Of a DNA stretch of 64,000 bases, positions 1-8,935 are shown piece by piece. The position numbers and the translations under genes were made by a program. Under the pieces are notes generated by a model that made no database searches, was not told the DNA's origin, and saw only the letters and a list, made by a program, of their open reading frames with translations. Source of the DNA: Brucella pituitosa (GTDB lineage: Bacteria; Pseudomonadota; Alphaproteobacteria; Rhizobiales; Rhizobiaceae); NCBI RefSeq assembly GCF_003049685.1, contig NZ_PYSY02000002.1:620001-684000 (forward strand), written 5' to 3'. Each line of letters starts with the position of its first letter. The first letter of the stretch is position 1.

Positions 1-443
1 CGGTGTCGGGCGACAGGAATTTCGCAGCACTCGTTCTTCCAGCTCTATCGCTTGGTTTGTCTTTAGGCGCGGTGATCGGACAGGTCCTACGCGAAGGTCT
101 GGAACGCGCACTGGAAGAACCCTTTGCGCTGACAGTGCGTAGTTGGGGGACCAGCAATCTTGTGCTGCGTTTGAGACATGGTTTGCGCCACGCATCGCTA
201 CCCGCAGTTACACTGACCGGCTGGCTGATTGGCGGACTTCTTTCAGGCGCAGTCATCACCGAAGCCGTCTTCGGGCGTCCCGGTCTTGGCCGCATCACGG
301 TTGATGCAGTGCTTTATCACGACCTGCCGGTGGTGCTGGCTGTCGCTATTTTCTCGGCGTTTATCTATGTGGTGATGAGCACCATCGTTGATGTGCTCTA
401 TCTGCTGATTGATCCGCGCCTGAGAACCGAAGGTCGGAGATAG
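1..443 (+). CDS. ABC importer permease, DppB/OppB type (partial, 5' end outside window)
   Basis: About 146 C-terminal residues of an inner-membrane permease of a peptide/nickel-type ABC importer are visible. The frame is open to the left edge, so the start lies outside; the GTG at 3 is internal. The sequence shows an EAA-like cytoplasmic loop (LRLRHGLRHASLPAVTL), the glycine-rich segment GGLLSGAVITEAVFGRPGLGR typical of DppB/OppB C-termini (only partly quoted as GRPGLGR), and the end motif YLLIDPRLR. The next permease starts 3 bases after the stop, and the ATPase follows, so this is one transport operon. Substrate unknown; the LLM monooxygenases downstream suggest a sulfur- or nitrogen-containing organic compound. 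Confidence 0.88.
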   Translation, partial: VSGDRNFAALVLPALSLGLSLGAVIGQVLREGLERALEEPFALTVRSWGTSNLVLRLRHGLRHASLPAVTLTGWLIGGLLSGAVITEAVFGRPGLGRITVDAVLYHDLPVVLAVAIFSAFIYVVMSTIVDVLYLLIDPRLRTEGRR

Positions 444-446
444 ATC

Positions 447-1334
447 ATGAGTGTCACCCCCGCACTTGAAACACACTCGACGGCAAAACCGGCTGGTACA
501 AGCTTACGTAATCTGGCCCGATTGGTCCTTTCGCGCCCGGCACTGGCACTACCATCACTCTTTCTAACGCTCATTGCCGTTGCAACGCTCTGGCCGGGTT
601 TACTTACAACAGCCGATCCATTGCTGGCCGATCCGTTACAAGCACAATTGCCGCCGTCGGCAGAACATTGGTTTGGCACCGATCATTTGGGCCGCGACGT
701 GTTTTCACGCGTGGTTCACGGTGCGCGCTATTCCGTTCTGATCGGCTTTAGTGCTGTGGCTATCGGTGCTATAGCTGGCTCCATTCTAGGGCTGCTGGCT
801 GGATTATCGCGCGGCCTGATTGATGAAGCAATTTCCCGTTTTCTTGACGTGGTGTCTTCGTTTCCCGATCTGCTGCTGGCTCTTGTTTTCATCTCGTTCA
901 CAGGACCGGGCACCGTCAATCTGATCTTTGCGCTTGGGGTTGCCATCATTCCGCGTTTCGCCCGCGTCGTGCGCGCGCAGACCTTTGTTATCGCGCAAAG
1001 CGGTTATGTCGAGCAGGCGAAAACATTTGGGCTGAAGCGTCACATCCTCGTACTGCGGCATGTATTGCCCCACGCCATTGCGCAGGTACCAATCCTTGCA
1101 ACAATCGGGCTTGGCACAGCGATCATCAGCGCTGCGGGCTTGAGCTTTCTTGGCATGGGACCGCAGCCGCCAGCTCCCGAATGGGGCGCGATGCTCTCAG
1201 AAGCGCGCAATTATCTGCGTGTTGCATGGTGGATTGGCGTCTGGCCCGGTCTGGCCATCACACTCACCGTTATCTCCATCAGCATTCTCGGACGCCGTTG
1301 GCAGCTTGCCTTTGAAGGCCGGAGGCAGTCATGA
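447..1334 (+). CDS. ABC importer permease, DppC/OppC type
   Basis: A 295-residue integral membrane protein, the second permease of the peptide-type importer. Features: an N-terminal membrane helix (about residues 33-53) preceded by a basic tail, the family motif HWFGTDHLGRDVFSR (about 72-86), several hydrophobic segments, and the EAA loop EQAKTFGLKRHILVLRHVLPH region (about 190-210) that contacts the ATPase. The C-terminus GRRWQLAFEGR is a variation on the usual GD-lrD-lDPR ending of DppC. It starts 3 bases after the DppB-like gene and ends in an ATGA overlap with the ATPase gene, which implies translational coupling. Confidence 0.93.
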   Translation: MSVTPALETHSTAKPAGTSLRNLARLVLSRPALALPSLFLTLIAVATLWPGLLTTADPLLADPLQAQLPPSAEHWFGTDHLGRDVFSRVVHGARYSVLIGFSAVAIGAIAGSILGLLAGLSRGLIDEAISRFLDVVSSFPDLLLALVFISFTGPGTVNLIFALGVAIIPRFARVVRAQTFVIAQSGYVEQAKTFGLKRHILVLRHVLPHAIAQVPILATIGLGTAIISAAGLSFLGMGPQPPAPEWGAMLSEARNYLRVAWWIGVWPGLAITLTVISISILGRRWQLAFEGRRQS

Positions 1335-2965
1335 CAACGCCCCTTGTTGAAATTCGCAATCTATCCATCAGCTTTCAACGCGATGACCAATTGGTCAAAG
1401 TCGTCGAAGGCATCAATTTGACCATTCACCCCGGTGAGACGGTAGCGCTTGTTGGAGAGTCCGGTTCGGGCAAGTCAGTGACGGCACGAGCATTGATCGG
1501 ACTTTCAGGCCCAAGCGCTATCGTCAAGGCTGACCTTTTCGAGATCGATGGTCTGAGTGTCCTTGATTACCGCGATAAGGAATGGCGGGGGTTGCGCGGC
1601 AACAAGATCGGTTTCGTCCTACAGGACGCGCTGGTTTCGCTTGATCCACTACGCCGCATCTCGCAACAGCTTTCGGATGCGTTCGGCGTGAAGGGCTTTT
1701 TCAAACGGCCAGACGTTTCAGATCGCAGCAAGGCATTGCTGCGCTCGGTCGGCATTCCCGACCCTGATCGCAGATTGCTGCAATATCCACATCAGCTTTC
1801 CGGCGGTTTGCGGCAACGCGCACTGATCGCAACAGCGGTTGCACGCTCGCCGTCACTGCTTATTGCCGACGAACCGACCACAGCGCTAGATGCAACGGTT
1901 CAGAAGCAGATCCTCGATCTTCTTGCGGAGCGTCGCCGGGCGGGACACACACTTCTGCTGATTAGCCATGACCTTGCTGTTGTCTCACGATTGGCCGATC
2001 GCGTTCTGGTCATGCACAATGGCCGCATCGTTGAGGAAGGCCCGACTAACCAGATCCTCAATGCGCCGAAGGAAGCCTATACGCGACATTTGCTTGAAGC
2101 CGTGCCATCGGCAGGTTCGCGCGGCTACCGACTATCGCCAGCACAGCCGCACCAACCGCAAGTCAGGGTGGCACTGCCGCCAAAGCGTATTGATGAAAGC
2201 ACCCATGTTCTGGAAGCCAAAGGGCTTTTCAAACATTATGGCAAAGCCAACACGCCTTTGGCCGTCAATGATGTCTCATTCTCGTTGAAAGCTGGCGAAG
2301 CGCTCGGCATTGTTGGGGAATCCGGCTCTGGCAAAACCACAGTCGCGAAGATCGTTCTGGGATTAACTGAACCCGACCAGGGTACGGTACATATTGATGG
2401 CAGGCTCTGGAGCAATCTGCGCGAGGAGCAACGCCGCGAACAACGTGCGCATATGCAACTGATTGCGCAGGATGCGCTCAGTTCGTTCGATCCGCGTTAC
2501 ACGGTTGAAAAGATCGTCGGTGAAAGCCTTGATTCAGTTCATATCTATGGTGATGAACGCCGCAAGCGCGTGGTAGAAGTCCTGGATGCTGTACGTCTGG
2601 GCGCGCAGTTTCTCAAGCGCTATCCCCGTGAATTGTCGGGCGGTCAGCGCCAGCGTGTCGCCATCGCGCGTGCCTTTGCACCGCGCCCGAAACTTCTGGT
2701 GGCCGACGAGCCTGTAAGCGCGCTTGATGTATCGGTGCAGGCTCAGGTGCTCGACCTTCTGGCGGAGCTACAAGCAGCTTCAGGCACATCGCTTCTGTTC
2801 ATTTCCCACGACCTTGGCGTCGTCCATCATCTGACAGACCGCGTTCTGGTGATGAAGGACGGTCGCATCGTTGAAAGCGGCGCTGTTGAACGCGTCTTTT
2901 CCCAACCACAGCACAATTACACACGCGCCCTGCTGGATGCCGTTCCAACGATAAGCGCCGCTTAA
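1331..2965 (+). CDS. ABC importer fused double ATPase (DppD-DppF in one chain)
   Basis: A 544-residue protein with two complete ABC ATPase domains in tandem. Domain 1 (about 1-260): Walker A GESGSGKS, signature LSGGLRQRALIA, Walker [13 protein letters not shown]. Domain 2 (about 290-540): Walker A GESGSGKTT, signature [12 protein letters not shown], Walker B LLVADEPVSALD. It energises the import system whose permeases lie upstream; in most species the two domains are separate proteins DppD and DppF, and fused forms (as in YejF/GsiA) are well known. The start codon overlaps the stop of the permease (ATGA). No binding protein gene is visible downstream; it presumably lies left of the window. 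Confidence 0.93.
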   Translation: MTTPLVEIRNLSISFQRDDQLVKVVEGINLTIHPGETVALVGESGSGKSVTARALIGLSGPSAIVKADLFEIDGLSVLDYRDKEWRGLRGNKIGFVLQDALVSLDPLRRISQQLSDAFGVKGFFKRPDVSDRSKALLRSVGIPDPDRRLLQYPHQLSGGLRQRALIATAVARSPSLLIADEPTTALDATVQKQILDLLAERRRAGHTLLLISHDLAVVSRLADRVLVMHNGRIVEEGPTNQILNAPKEAYTRHLLEAVPSAGSRGYRLSPAQPHQPQVRVALPPKRIDESTHVLEAKGLFKHYGKANTPLAVNDVSFSLKAGEALGIVGESGSGKTTVAKIVLGLTEPDQGTVHIDGRLWSNLREEQRREQRAHMQLIAQDALSSFDPRYTVEKIVGESLDSVHIYGDERRKRVVEVLDAVRLGAQFLKRYPRELSGGQRQRVAIARAFAPRPKLLVADEPVSALDVSVQAQVLDLLAELQAASGTSLLFISHDLGVVHHLTDRVLVMKDGRIVESGAVERVFSQPQHNYTRALLDAVPTISAA

Positions 2966-2978
2966 CTTACTATTTAAC

Positions 2979-3021
2979 GCGCATCTTGTCCGAAAACCGT
3001 TTCACACTTTTCGGGATGCGC
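2979..3021. repeat. Palindromic intergenic repeat, copy A
   Basis: Imperfect palindrome with outer arms GCGCATC / GATGCGC and inner arms CCGAAAA / TTTTCGG around the core ccgtttcacac. It lies between the ABC ATPase and the first LLM monooxygenase gene, ending 18 bases before that gene's start. It resembles the copies near 13397, 30619, 42306, 46020 and 50039. Confidence 0.7.
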
Positions 3022-3038
3022 TTCTTGAGGAGATCACC

Positions 3039-4358
3039 ATGACCAGAACACGTACCCGCCGCTTGAAAACCCTGTTCGGTGCCAGCAACGTTGTTTCCGC
3101 GGACAATGACCAGGACAAGGCCTTTGGGTTCAAACGCGCAATAGAGTTGGCAAAGAAGGCGGAAGCCGAGAAAATCACCGGTCTTTTTACTGCCGACCTT
3201 CTGCAACTTGATCCGGCGGGTCTTGCAGGCACCACTGGCACGCAAGACCCGGTTATCGCGCTTGCAGCGCTGGCACATGCCACATCGCATATCGGGCTTA
3301 TTGCGACCGTCTCAACAACATTTTTGCATCCTTACAATCTCGCACGCCAGATCGGAACGCTGGATCATTTGAGCGGTGGCAGAACGGGCTGGAATGCCGT
3401 GACCTCTTCGGTCGGCGAAGAGAATTTCGGCGGCGATCTGCCAAGTCCGGAAGAGCGCTATGAACGGGCTGCGGAATTCATCGAGATCGTCAACGCGCTC
3501 TATGATGCAAATGAACGTGATGCGATCACCCGCAAAGCGTCGGGTAATATCTCTGTCCACCCGGAAAAATTTCACCCCATCAACTATCGTGGCAAGCATT
3601 TCAGCGTAGAAGGGCCACTGAATGTGCCACCTCTGCCGCAGGGGCGTCCGGTTCAGTTTCAGGCCGGCCAATCCGACGCCGGTGTCACGGTTGGCGCACG
3701 CTATGCTGAAGTCGTCTATACGTCACAGCCGAAGCTCGAAGATGCTGTGGCCTTTGCCGCCGAGCTGCGCCGCCGAGCGGCACAGTTTGGCCGAGCCAAC
3801 AATCTGCCATTCATCATGAACTCGCTTCATTCGCTGATTGGATCATCGGAAGCCGATGTTGCTCGCCGTCTGAAAGACAAGCATGAGGCAATCGATTATG
3901 ATCAGGGACGTGTCAAACTTGCAGATATGCTTGGCGGTCATATTGATCTGAGCGATCTGCCGCTCGACAAGCCGCTGCCGGAAAACCTGCTGCCGGAAAT
4001 CACCAGCATTAACCGTCGCCGGGGCCGTGTCGAAGTGTTCCGTCGCTATGCGCGTGAAGGTCTGACCTTGCGTCAGTTGATTATTGAGGCGCAGGAAACC
4101 GGTCACTGGTCGATTGCAGGCACGCCGGAGCAACTCGTCGATGCGATTGAAGAACGTTTCAACACAGGTGCTGTTGACGTTCTCACGCTGCACGGCATTG
4201 GTAATCCCGATCAGGAAGATTTGCTTCTAAATGGTCTGATCCCGGAGCTCCGACGCCGGTCGTTGATTGATACGGATTATATCGGTTCTGACTTCCGCGC
4301 CAATCTGGAACTACCAGCCTTATCCGTTGCAACACCATCTCAGGCCCGGAGCGCCTGA
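3039..4358 (+). CDS. LLM-class flavin-dependent monooxygenase, NtaA/SnaA/DszA type
   Basis: A 439-residue luciferase-like TIM-barrel monooxygenase expected to use reduced flavin (FMNH2) supplied by a separate reductase. Family marks are GLIATVSTTFLHPYNLARQ, then TLDHLSGGRTGWNAVTS (residues about 105-130), the insertion-rich centre with [20 protein letters not shown] and QAGQSDAG, and the C-terminal LRRRSLIDTDY end. Such enzymes cleave C-S or C-N bonds of organosulfur compounds, nitrilotriacetate and similar. Start chosen for the GAGGAG ribosome site 7 bases upstream. The next LLM gene starts 1 base after this stop, so the two are co-translated and may be partners. Exact substrate cannot be read from sequence. 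Confidence 0.9.
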   Translation: MTRTRTRRLKTLFGASNVVSADNDQDKAFGFKRAIELAKKAEAEKITGLFTADLLQLDPAGLAGTTGTQDPVIALAALAHATSHIGLIATVSTTFLHPYNLARQIGTLDHLSGGRTGWNAVTSSVGEENFGGDLPSPEERYERAAEFIEIVNALYDANERDAITRKASGNISVHPEKFHPINYRGKHFSVEGPLNVPPLPQGRPVQFQAGQSDAGVTVGARYAEVVYTSQPKLEDAVAFAAELRRRAAQFGRANNLPFIMNSLHSLIGSSEADVARRLKDKHEAIDYDQGRVKLADMLGGHIDLSDLPLDKPLPENLLPEITSINRRRGRVEVFRRYAREGLTLRQLIIEAQETGHWSIAGTPEQLVDAIEERFNTGAVDVLTLHGIGNPDQEDLLLNGLIPELRRRSLIDTDYIGSDFRANLELPALSVATPSQARSA

Positions 4359-4359
4359 A

Positions 4360-5742
4360 ATGGCAAAGCGTGAGGGTTTTCTGCGTTTTGGCTTGTTCGT
4401 CTATCCGGTCGGCCACCATATTGCGGCATGGCGGCACCCGGATGCTGTTGCAAATGCTGGCATCAATTTCGATTATTACCGCAACGTTGCCTCGCTGGCG
4501 GAAGCAGCCAAGTTCGATCTGCTGTTTCTTGCCGATGGTGCGGGAACTCGCGGCGACAATCTCGAAATTCTGAGCCGCACAGCCCACAGCTATGTAGCAC
4601 AGTTTGAGCCGCTGACACTTCTGTCTGCCCTGTCAGCAGTGACCCGCCATATCGGCCTTGTTGCGACGGCCTCATCGAGCTTCAATGAGCCTTTTCACAT
4701 CGCGCGGAAATTTGCCTCACTTGACCATTTAAGCGGTGGTCGCGCAGGCTATAACCTTGTGACTTCGGCCAGCGACTTTGAGGCGCGCAATTTCAATCTC
4801 GACCGTCACTATGAACATGCCGACCGTTATGAACGGGCGGAAGAATTTGCCGATGTCGTCACGGGGCTATGGAACAGCTGGGAAGATGATGCCTTTCTTT
4901 ATGACAAGGAGCAGGCACGGTTTTTCGACCCTAACAAGCGGCATGTGCTTGATCATAAGGGCAAGCACTTCTCAGTTCAGGGGCCGTTGAATGTGCCGCG
5001 TTCCCCGCAAGGGCATCCGGTGACCGTGCAGGCCGGTTCGTCAGCAGCTGGAAAGGAACTGGCAGCAAAAAGTGCTGATGTGGTTTTCACTGCACAGCAG
5101 ACGGTTGAGGAAGCTTCAGCCTTCTACAAGGATGTCAAACAGCGTGCAGCACACTATGGGCGTGATGCCGACGATATCAAAATCATGCCTGGTATTTTTC
5201 CGGTTGTTGGTCGCACGAGGCAGGAGGCTCAGGACAAATTTGACGAACTTCAGAACCTCATTCACCCGTCTGTAGGGCTCAATATTCTGTCTTCGGGCTG
5301 GTCTGGTCCCGACCTTTCGCAGTTCGATCTCGACGGTCCCGTGCCTGAGTTGCCGGAAACTCAAGGCAGCAAAAGCAGACAAGAGCTTCTGTTTGAATTG
5401 GCGCGGCGCGAAAATCTGACCATTCGTGAGCTTTATCTACGGGTTGCGGGCGCGCGTGGTCATCTGCAAATCGTCGGCACAGCGACGGACGTGGCTGACG
5501 CGCTCGAAGAGCGTTTTGAAACCTATGGCGCGGATGGATTCAATGTGATGCCGCCTATCTTCCCGGCAGGTCTGGAAGACTTTGCCGAGCTGGTTCTGCC
5601 GAAGCTTCGTCGCCGCGGGCTTGCCCGCAGCGATTATGATGGTCCGACATTGCGGGATAATCTCGGTTTGAAGATACCGACACATCCCGCAACATCGGTT
5701 CAGAGTTCAGACACCTTAGCTGCCATCAAAAAAGCGGTTTGA
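4360..5742 (+). CDS. LLM-class flavin-dependent monooxygenase, NtaA/SnaA/DszA type (second)
   Basis: A 460-residue paralogue of the preceding enzyme. N-terminal LRFGLFVYPVGHHIAAWRHP carries the HxxAWRxP signature of the NtaA subfamily; then ASLDHLSGGRAGYNLVTSAS and KHFSVQGPLNVPRSPQGHPV with QAGSSAAG, and the C-terminal LRRRGLARSDYDGPTLRDNLGL. I start it at the ATG at 4360, one base after the upstream stop. An open extension further upstream lies inside the previous gene and carries no family sequence. The 3' end overlaps by 27 bases the end of the convergent LLM gene on the other strand. Confidence 0.9.
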   Translation: MAKREGFLRFGLFVYPVGHHIAAWRHPDAVANAGINFDYYRNVASLAEAAKFDLLFLADGAGTRGDNLEILSRTAHSYVAQFEPLTLLSALSAVTRHIGLVATASSSFNEPFHIARKFASLDHLSGGRAGYNLVTSASDFEARNFNLDRHYEHADRYERAEEFADVVTGLWNSWEDDAFLYDKEQARFFDPNKRHVLDHKGKHFSVQGPLNVPRSPQGHPVTVQAGSSAAGKELAAKSADVVFTAQQTVEEASAFYKDVKQRAAHYGRDADDIKIMPGIFPVVGRTRQEAQDKFDELQNLIHPSVGLNILSSGWSGPDLSQFDLDGPVPELPETQGSKSRQELLFELARRENLTIRELYLRVAGARGHLQIVGTATDVADALEERFETYGADGFNVMPPIFPAGLEDFAELVLPKLRRRGLARSDYDGPTLRDNLGLKIPTHPATSVQSSDTLAAIKKAV

Positions 5743-7041
5743 AGGGCGTGGGAGGCCTAGGTGTTCACGCAGCGTGCTGCCCTCGTAATCAGTGCGGAAG
5801 ATACCACGGCGCTGTAACTCAGGCACCAGTCTTTCCGCGACATCATCAAGGCCTTCCGGCAGGAAGGGGAATACAACTGTGAAGCCGTCACTGGCATCCT
5901 CTTCCAGCCACTTCTGCATTTCATCGGCAACGCTTTCGACGGTTCCGACGAAAGCAAGACCTGAATAGCCGCCGTAACGCTGGGCGAGCTGACGGACAGT
6001 CAGCTTTTCCTCTTCGGCCAATTTAAGCACCTGCGCCCTGCCCGACTTGCTTGCGTTGGTTTCGGGAATTTGAGGCAAATAGTCATCTGGATTAAAGCCT
6101 GATACATCATGGCCCAGAGCAATCGACAGCGATGCGATACCGCTATCATAGTGAACAAGACTATCGAGCTTCGCACGCTTCTGCTTGGCTTCCTCAAGGC
6201 TATCGCCAAGGACGATGAAGGCTGCAGGCAATATCTTCAACGACGATGGCGCGCGACCGGCGGCTGCCAAGCGTGACTTCAAATCAGCATAAAGCTTTTT
6301 TGATTCAACAATGTCTCGCGGCGCACAAAACACCACTTCCGCAGTTTCTGCCGCTAGCTGGCGACCCGGTTCTGATTGACCAGCCTGAACAATCACCGGC
6401 CATCCTTGTACGGGGCGAGCGATATTGAGCGGACCACGCACATTGAAATCATCGCCATGGTGATCCAGAACATGCATCTTGGATGGATCAAAGAAGATGC
6501 CGCTTTCCTGATCCCGGATGAATGCATCATCCGCAAAGCTGTCCCAAAGTCCCGTTACAACATCATAGAACTCGCGCGCACGCTTGTAACGTTCGCCATG
6601 CTCGACATGCTCGTCCTTGCCGAAATTAAGCGCTGAGTCGGGATTGGACGTCGTGACAATGTTCCACGCTGCACGCCCCTGACTGATATGGTCAAGCGAG
6701 GCAAAACGTCTGGCAATATGATAGGGTTCATCAAATGTCGTGGAGGCCGTTGCAGCCAATCCGATCTTGTCAGTCACCGCTGCCAGAGCCGACAGCAGCG
6801 TGAATGGTTCAAATGATGTAACTGTATGACTACGCTTCAACGCCTCGACCGGCATGTTGAGGACAGCGAGGTGATCCGCCATGAAGAATGCGTCGAATTT
6901 CGCCGCTTCAAGTTTCTGGGCGAAAGCCTTCAGATGCTTGAAATTGAAATTCGCGTCGGCATAGGCACCGGGATATCGCCAAGCGCCAGTATGCAGGCTT
7001 ACAGGACGCATAAACGCCGTAAGATGAAGAGACTTGTTCAA
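5716..7041 (-). CDS. LLM-class flavin-dependent monooxygenase, NtaA/SnaA/DszA type (third)
   Basis: A 441-residue flavin-dependent monooxygenase convergent with the previous one. Motifs: LTAFMRPVSLHTGAWRYPGA at the N-terminus, FAQKLEAAKFDAFFMADHLA, ASLDHISQGRAAWNIVTTSN, DFNVRGPLNIARPVQGWPV with QAGQSEPG, and the ending LQRRGIFRTDYEGSTLREHL. I chose the TTG at 7041 (reading M-N-K-S-L-H) because AGGA sits about 8 bases upstream and the family homology begins there; a frame open to 7125 adds a tail with no family sequence. It is transcribed away from the small GNAT-fold gene at 7418. Confidence 0.88.
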   Translation of the reverse strand: MNKSLHLTAFMRPVSLHTGAWRYPGAYADANFNFKHLKAFAQKLEAAKFDAFFMADHLAVLNMPVEALKRSHTVTSFEPFTLLSALAAVTDKIGLAATASTTFDEPYHIARRFASLDHISQGRAAWNIVTTSNPDSALNFGKDEHVEHGERYKRAREFYDVVTGLWDSFADDAFIRDQESGIFFDPSKMHVLDHHGDDFNVRGPLNIARPVQGWPVIVQAGQSEPGRQLAAETAEVVFCAPRDIVESKKLYADLKSRLAAAGRAPSSLKILPAAFIVLGDSLEEAKQKRAKLDSLVHYDSGIASLSIALGHDVSGFNPDDYLPQIPETNASKSGRAQVLKLAEEEKLTVRQLAQRYGGYSGLAFVGTVESVADEMQKWLEEDASDGFTVVFPFLPEGLDDVAERLVPELQRRGIFRTDYEGSTLREHLGLPRPSNRFFDGS

Positions 7042-7417
7042 TTGATTGTTCCTGAGGCTATTGCGAAATGAGGTGGGCGCTTCTCGATGAGCGTTTGTCA
7101 GATCGGTGATTTTACGACTACGCACTCATTGAGCTAAGAAATATGATTGCGCAGCCTGCGCCACTCAAGGAATTTGCACTTCATATTTCCGTGATTCATG
7201 GATCATCGTGCTAAGCGCCCGTCACAGAGCAATGTTAGACTCTATCCCAATATCTTGCGTTGGCTTTATTGGGTTTTATCGACAAACTCGACATGGCATA
7301 TTTTAGGAGTGGAACCGACATCGACCTTTGACGTTGAAGATGACGATCCGGCGCACGCCTGAGGACGGAGACGTTTCTACTGAAAAATACAAAGTGGATC
7401 GAAGGGAGGTCAGAGAG
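7042..7417. other. Divergent intergenic region, no gene seen
   Basis: About 376 bases between the divergent LLM monooxygenase and the small GNAT-fold gene. It must hold promoters for both. I find no RNA gene or convincing operator. The only clear signal is the GGGAGGT ribosome site at 7404-7410. Confidence 0.5.
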
Positions 7418-7873
7418 ATGAAAGCACGAACAGCGAGTGTTGGTGATCTTGAAAGCGTTTTTCACGACCTTTCAGAGCGAATGGCCACAGAATATATTGC
7501 GGCCGGTAAAGACGTGAGGTCTGCCTACGACAATCTTACCATGAACCTGCGTGAAGGACGCGCGCATGCGTTGATCGAAAACGACAAAGTCGTTGCGATC
7601 ATTGCGTGGCAGGAAGCGGACGAGGCAACGGATACACTGTTTGCGGCAAAAGAAGATTTCTTCAATGCACGATCCGTCCGGTTCTGCCGAAAACACATAA
7701 AGCAGATTCAAGCTTTATCGGGTGATCGTCCGATACATTCCAGAAGCTGGCTTGATCGTCCTGACGTTGTGAGATGGTTCAGGATCATCGGCTATCAAGA
7801 AGCGGGACATGAAGATGGAGCCCAGCTTTTCGAGCTTTTGCCGCCCAAAGGAAACAGCCTCTCAAGCCAGTAG
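7418..7873 (+). CDS. Small GNAT-fold protein resembling phage gp13-type proteins
   Basis: A 151-residue protein. The start is the ATG at 7418, 7 bases after a near-perfect ribosome site (GGGAGGT); an upstream extension to 7328 lacks one. N-terminal KARTASVGDLESVFHDLSERM looks like the first strand and helix of a GNAT acetyltransferase. The C-terminal segment VRWFRIIGYQEAGHEDGAQLFEL looks like strands 5-6 of that fold and recalls the T7 gp13 internal-virion protein family, where cellular relatives exist. The acetyl-CoA loop (Q/R-x-x-G-x-G/A) is not recognisable, so enzymatic activity is doubtful. No neighbouring phage genes. Function unknown. Confidence 0.7.
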   Translation: MKARTASVGDLESVFHDLSERMATEYIAAGKDVRSAYDNLTMNLREGRAHALIENDKVVAIIAWQEADEATDTLFAAKEDFFNARSVRFCRKHIKQIQALSGDRPIHSRSWLDRPDVVRWFRIIGYQEAGHEDGAQLFELLPPKGNSLSSQ

Positions 7874-7898
7874 TTTTGTTTCCAATCGTGTTTTTTAT

Positions 7899-7925
7899 TG
7901 CGTCGTGCGGATTCCGCGCGACGCA
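7899..7925. terminator. Hairpin between convergent genes
   Basis: Stem TGCGTCG-T-GCGG / CCGC-G-CGACGCA with a 3-base loop lies directly between the stop of the GNAT-fold gene and the stop of the convergent LysR gene. It has no downstream T-run on either strand, although six T precede it on the plus strand. A role as a transcription barrier is plausible but not proven. Confidence 0.45.
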
Positions 7926-7927
7926 GC

Positions 7928-8827
7928 TCAACGCAATGCTTTTGCGATTGCATCAATCGTCACCCGAACGCGGGATGTTAAAGCACGTCCTCCCGGCCAT
8001 ATGATATGAATAGGCAATGTGGGCATTCTGACGTTTGACAGCACGGGGATCAGTGCTCCAGAGCTAAGCTGGTTCTCAACGAGCCAGTGTGGCACCTGTG
8101 CCAGCCCCAACCCGCGAGCCGCCGCATCCACAATCATGTCCACCGCAGCAAAGCTATGGTTCGACGGAATATTGCGTCGGACCTCTTCTCCCCGCTCATT
8201 TAGAACAATCCATGGCTCGCGTTGACCACCACGAAACTGCGTAATACATCGATGCCGCTCAAGATCGTCCAGCATCGCGGGCATGCCATGAACTGCAATA
8301 TACGAAGGCGAAGCACAGATAATCACTTCCTGCTGACCGATACGTTTGGAGATAAGGTCCGCACTATCAGGGAGTTGGCCAATCCTGACAGCAAGGTCAT
8401 AGCCCTCGTCGATCAGATTCACGATGCGATTTTCAAAGGAAACTTCAAATTGGAGCTCATAATATTCATTAGCCAGTTGCAACAAGACCGGCGCCACACA
8501 TCTGCGTCCATATAAATCCGGCAGATTAATTCGCAGCCGTCCGGCCGGAATTTCCCTTCTCGCGGAAAGTGCAATTTCCGCAGCCCCCAACTCTTCGAGC
8601 GCACGGCGGCAGCTCTCGAGGTAGACGCGTCCTTCATCAGTAAGGCGCAAACTGCGCGTGGTGCGATGAAACAACCGCACTCCAAGACGATCTTCAAGCC
8701 GCGCAATCGACTTGCTGACCGCAGATTGCGATAGCCCCAACAATGCTGAGGCCGCAGCAAAACTGCCCGACTGTTCTGCCTGCACAAAAGCCCTGATACC
8801 GTTGAACCGCTCGGTTGAAATCATCAT
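7928..8827 (-). CDS. LysR-family transcriptional regulator
   Basis: A 299-residue LysR-type regulator. The N-terminal winged helix-turn-helix is clear: FVQAEQSGSFAAASALLGLS then QSAVSKSIARLEDRLGVRLF and RTTRSLRLTDEGRVYLE. The effector domain follows (about 90-299) with the SxxxHGMPAMLDDL region typical of the AaeR/DmlR-like subfamily. The start is set at the ATG at 8827; a longer frame exists but lacks family sequence. It is divergent from the SDR gene 108 bases away, the classic arrangement in which the LysR protein controls the neighbour and itself from the shared intergenic region. Confidence 0.9.
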   Translation of the reverse strand: MMISTERFNGIRAFVQAEQSGSFAAASALLGLSQSAVSKSIARLEDRLGVRLFHRTTRSLRLTDEGRVYLESCRRALEELGAAEIALSARREIPAGRLRINLPDLYGRRCVAPVLLQLANEYYELQFEVSFENRIVNLIDEGYDLAVRIGQLPDSADLISKRIGQQEVIICASPSYIAVHGMPAMLDDLERHRCITQFRGGQREPWIVLNERGEEVRRNIPSNHSFAAVDMIVDAAARGLGLAQVPHWLVENQLSSGALIPVLSNVRMPTLPIHIIWPGGRALTSRVRVTIDAIAKALR

Positions 8828-8935
8828 TCGATCTTTTTTGTCGTGATTGAAGATAATTAATGCCAGAAATGCGATTTCAACTCCATGATAAGTTGCCGAC
8901 CGCTCGTAAGCACATGTGTAACGAAAGGACCAGGC

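Noticed and set aside
7328-7417. Upstream extension of the GNAT-fold gene start
   Set aside because: The ribosome site GGGAGGT is placed for the ATG at 7418, and the extension has no conserved features.
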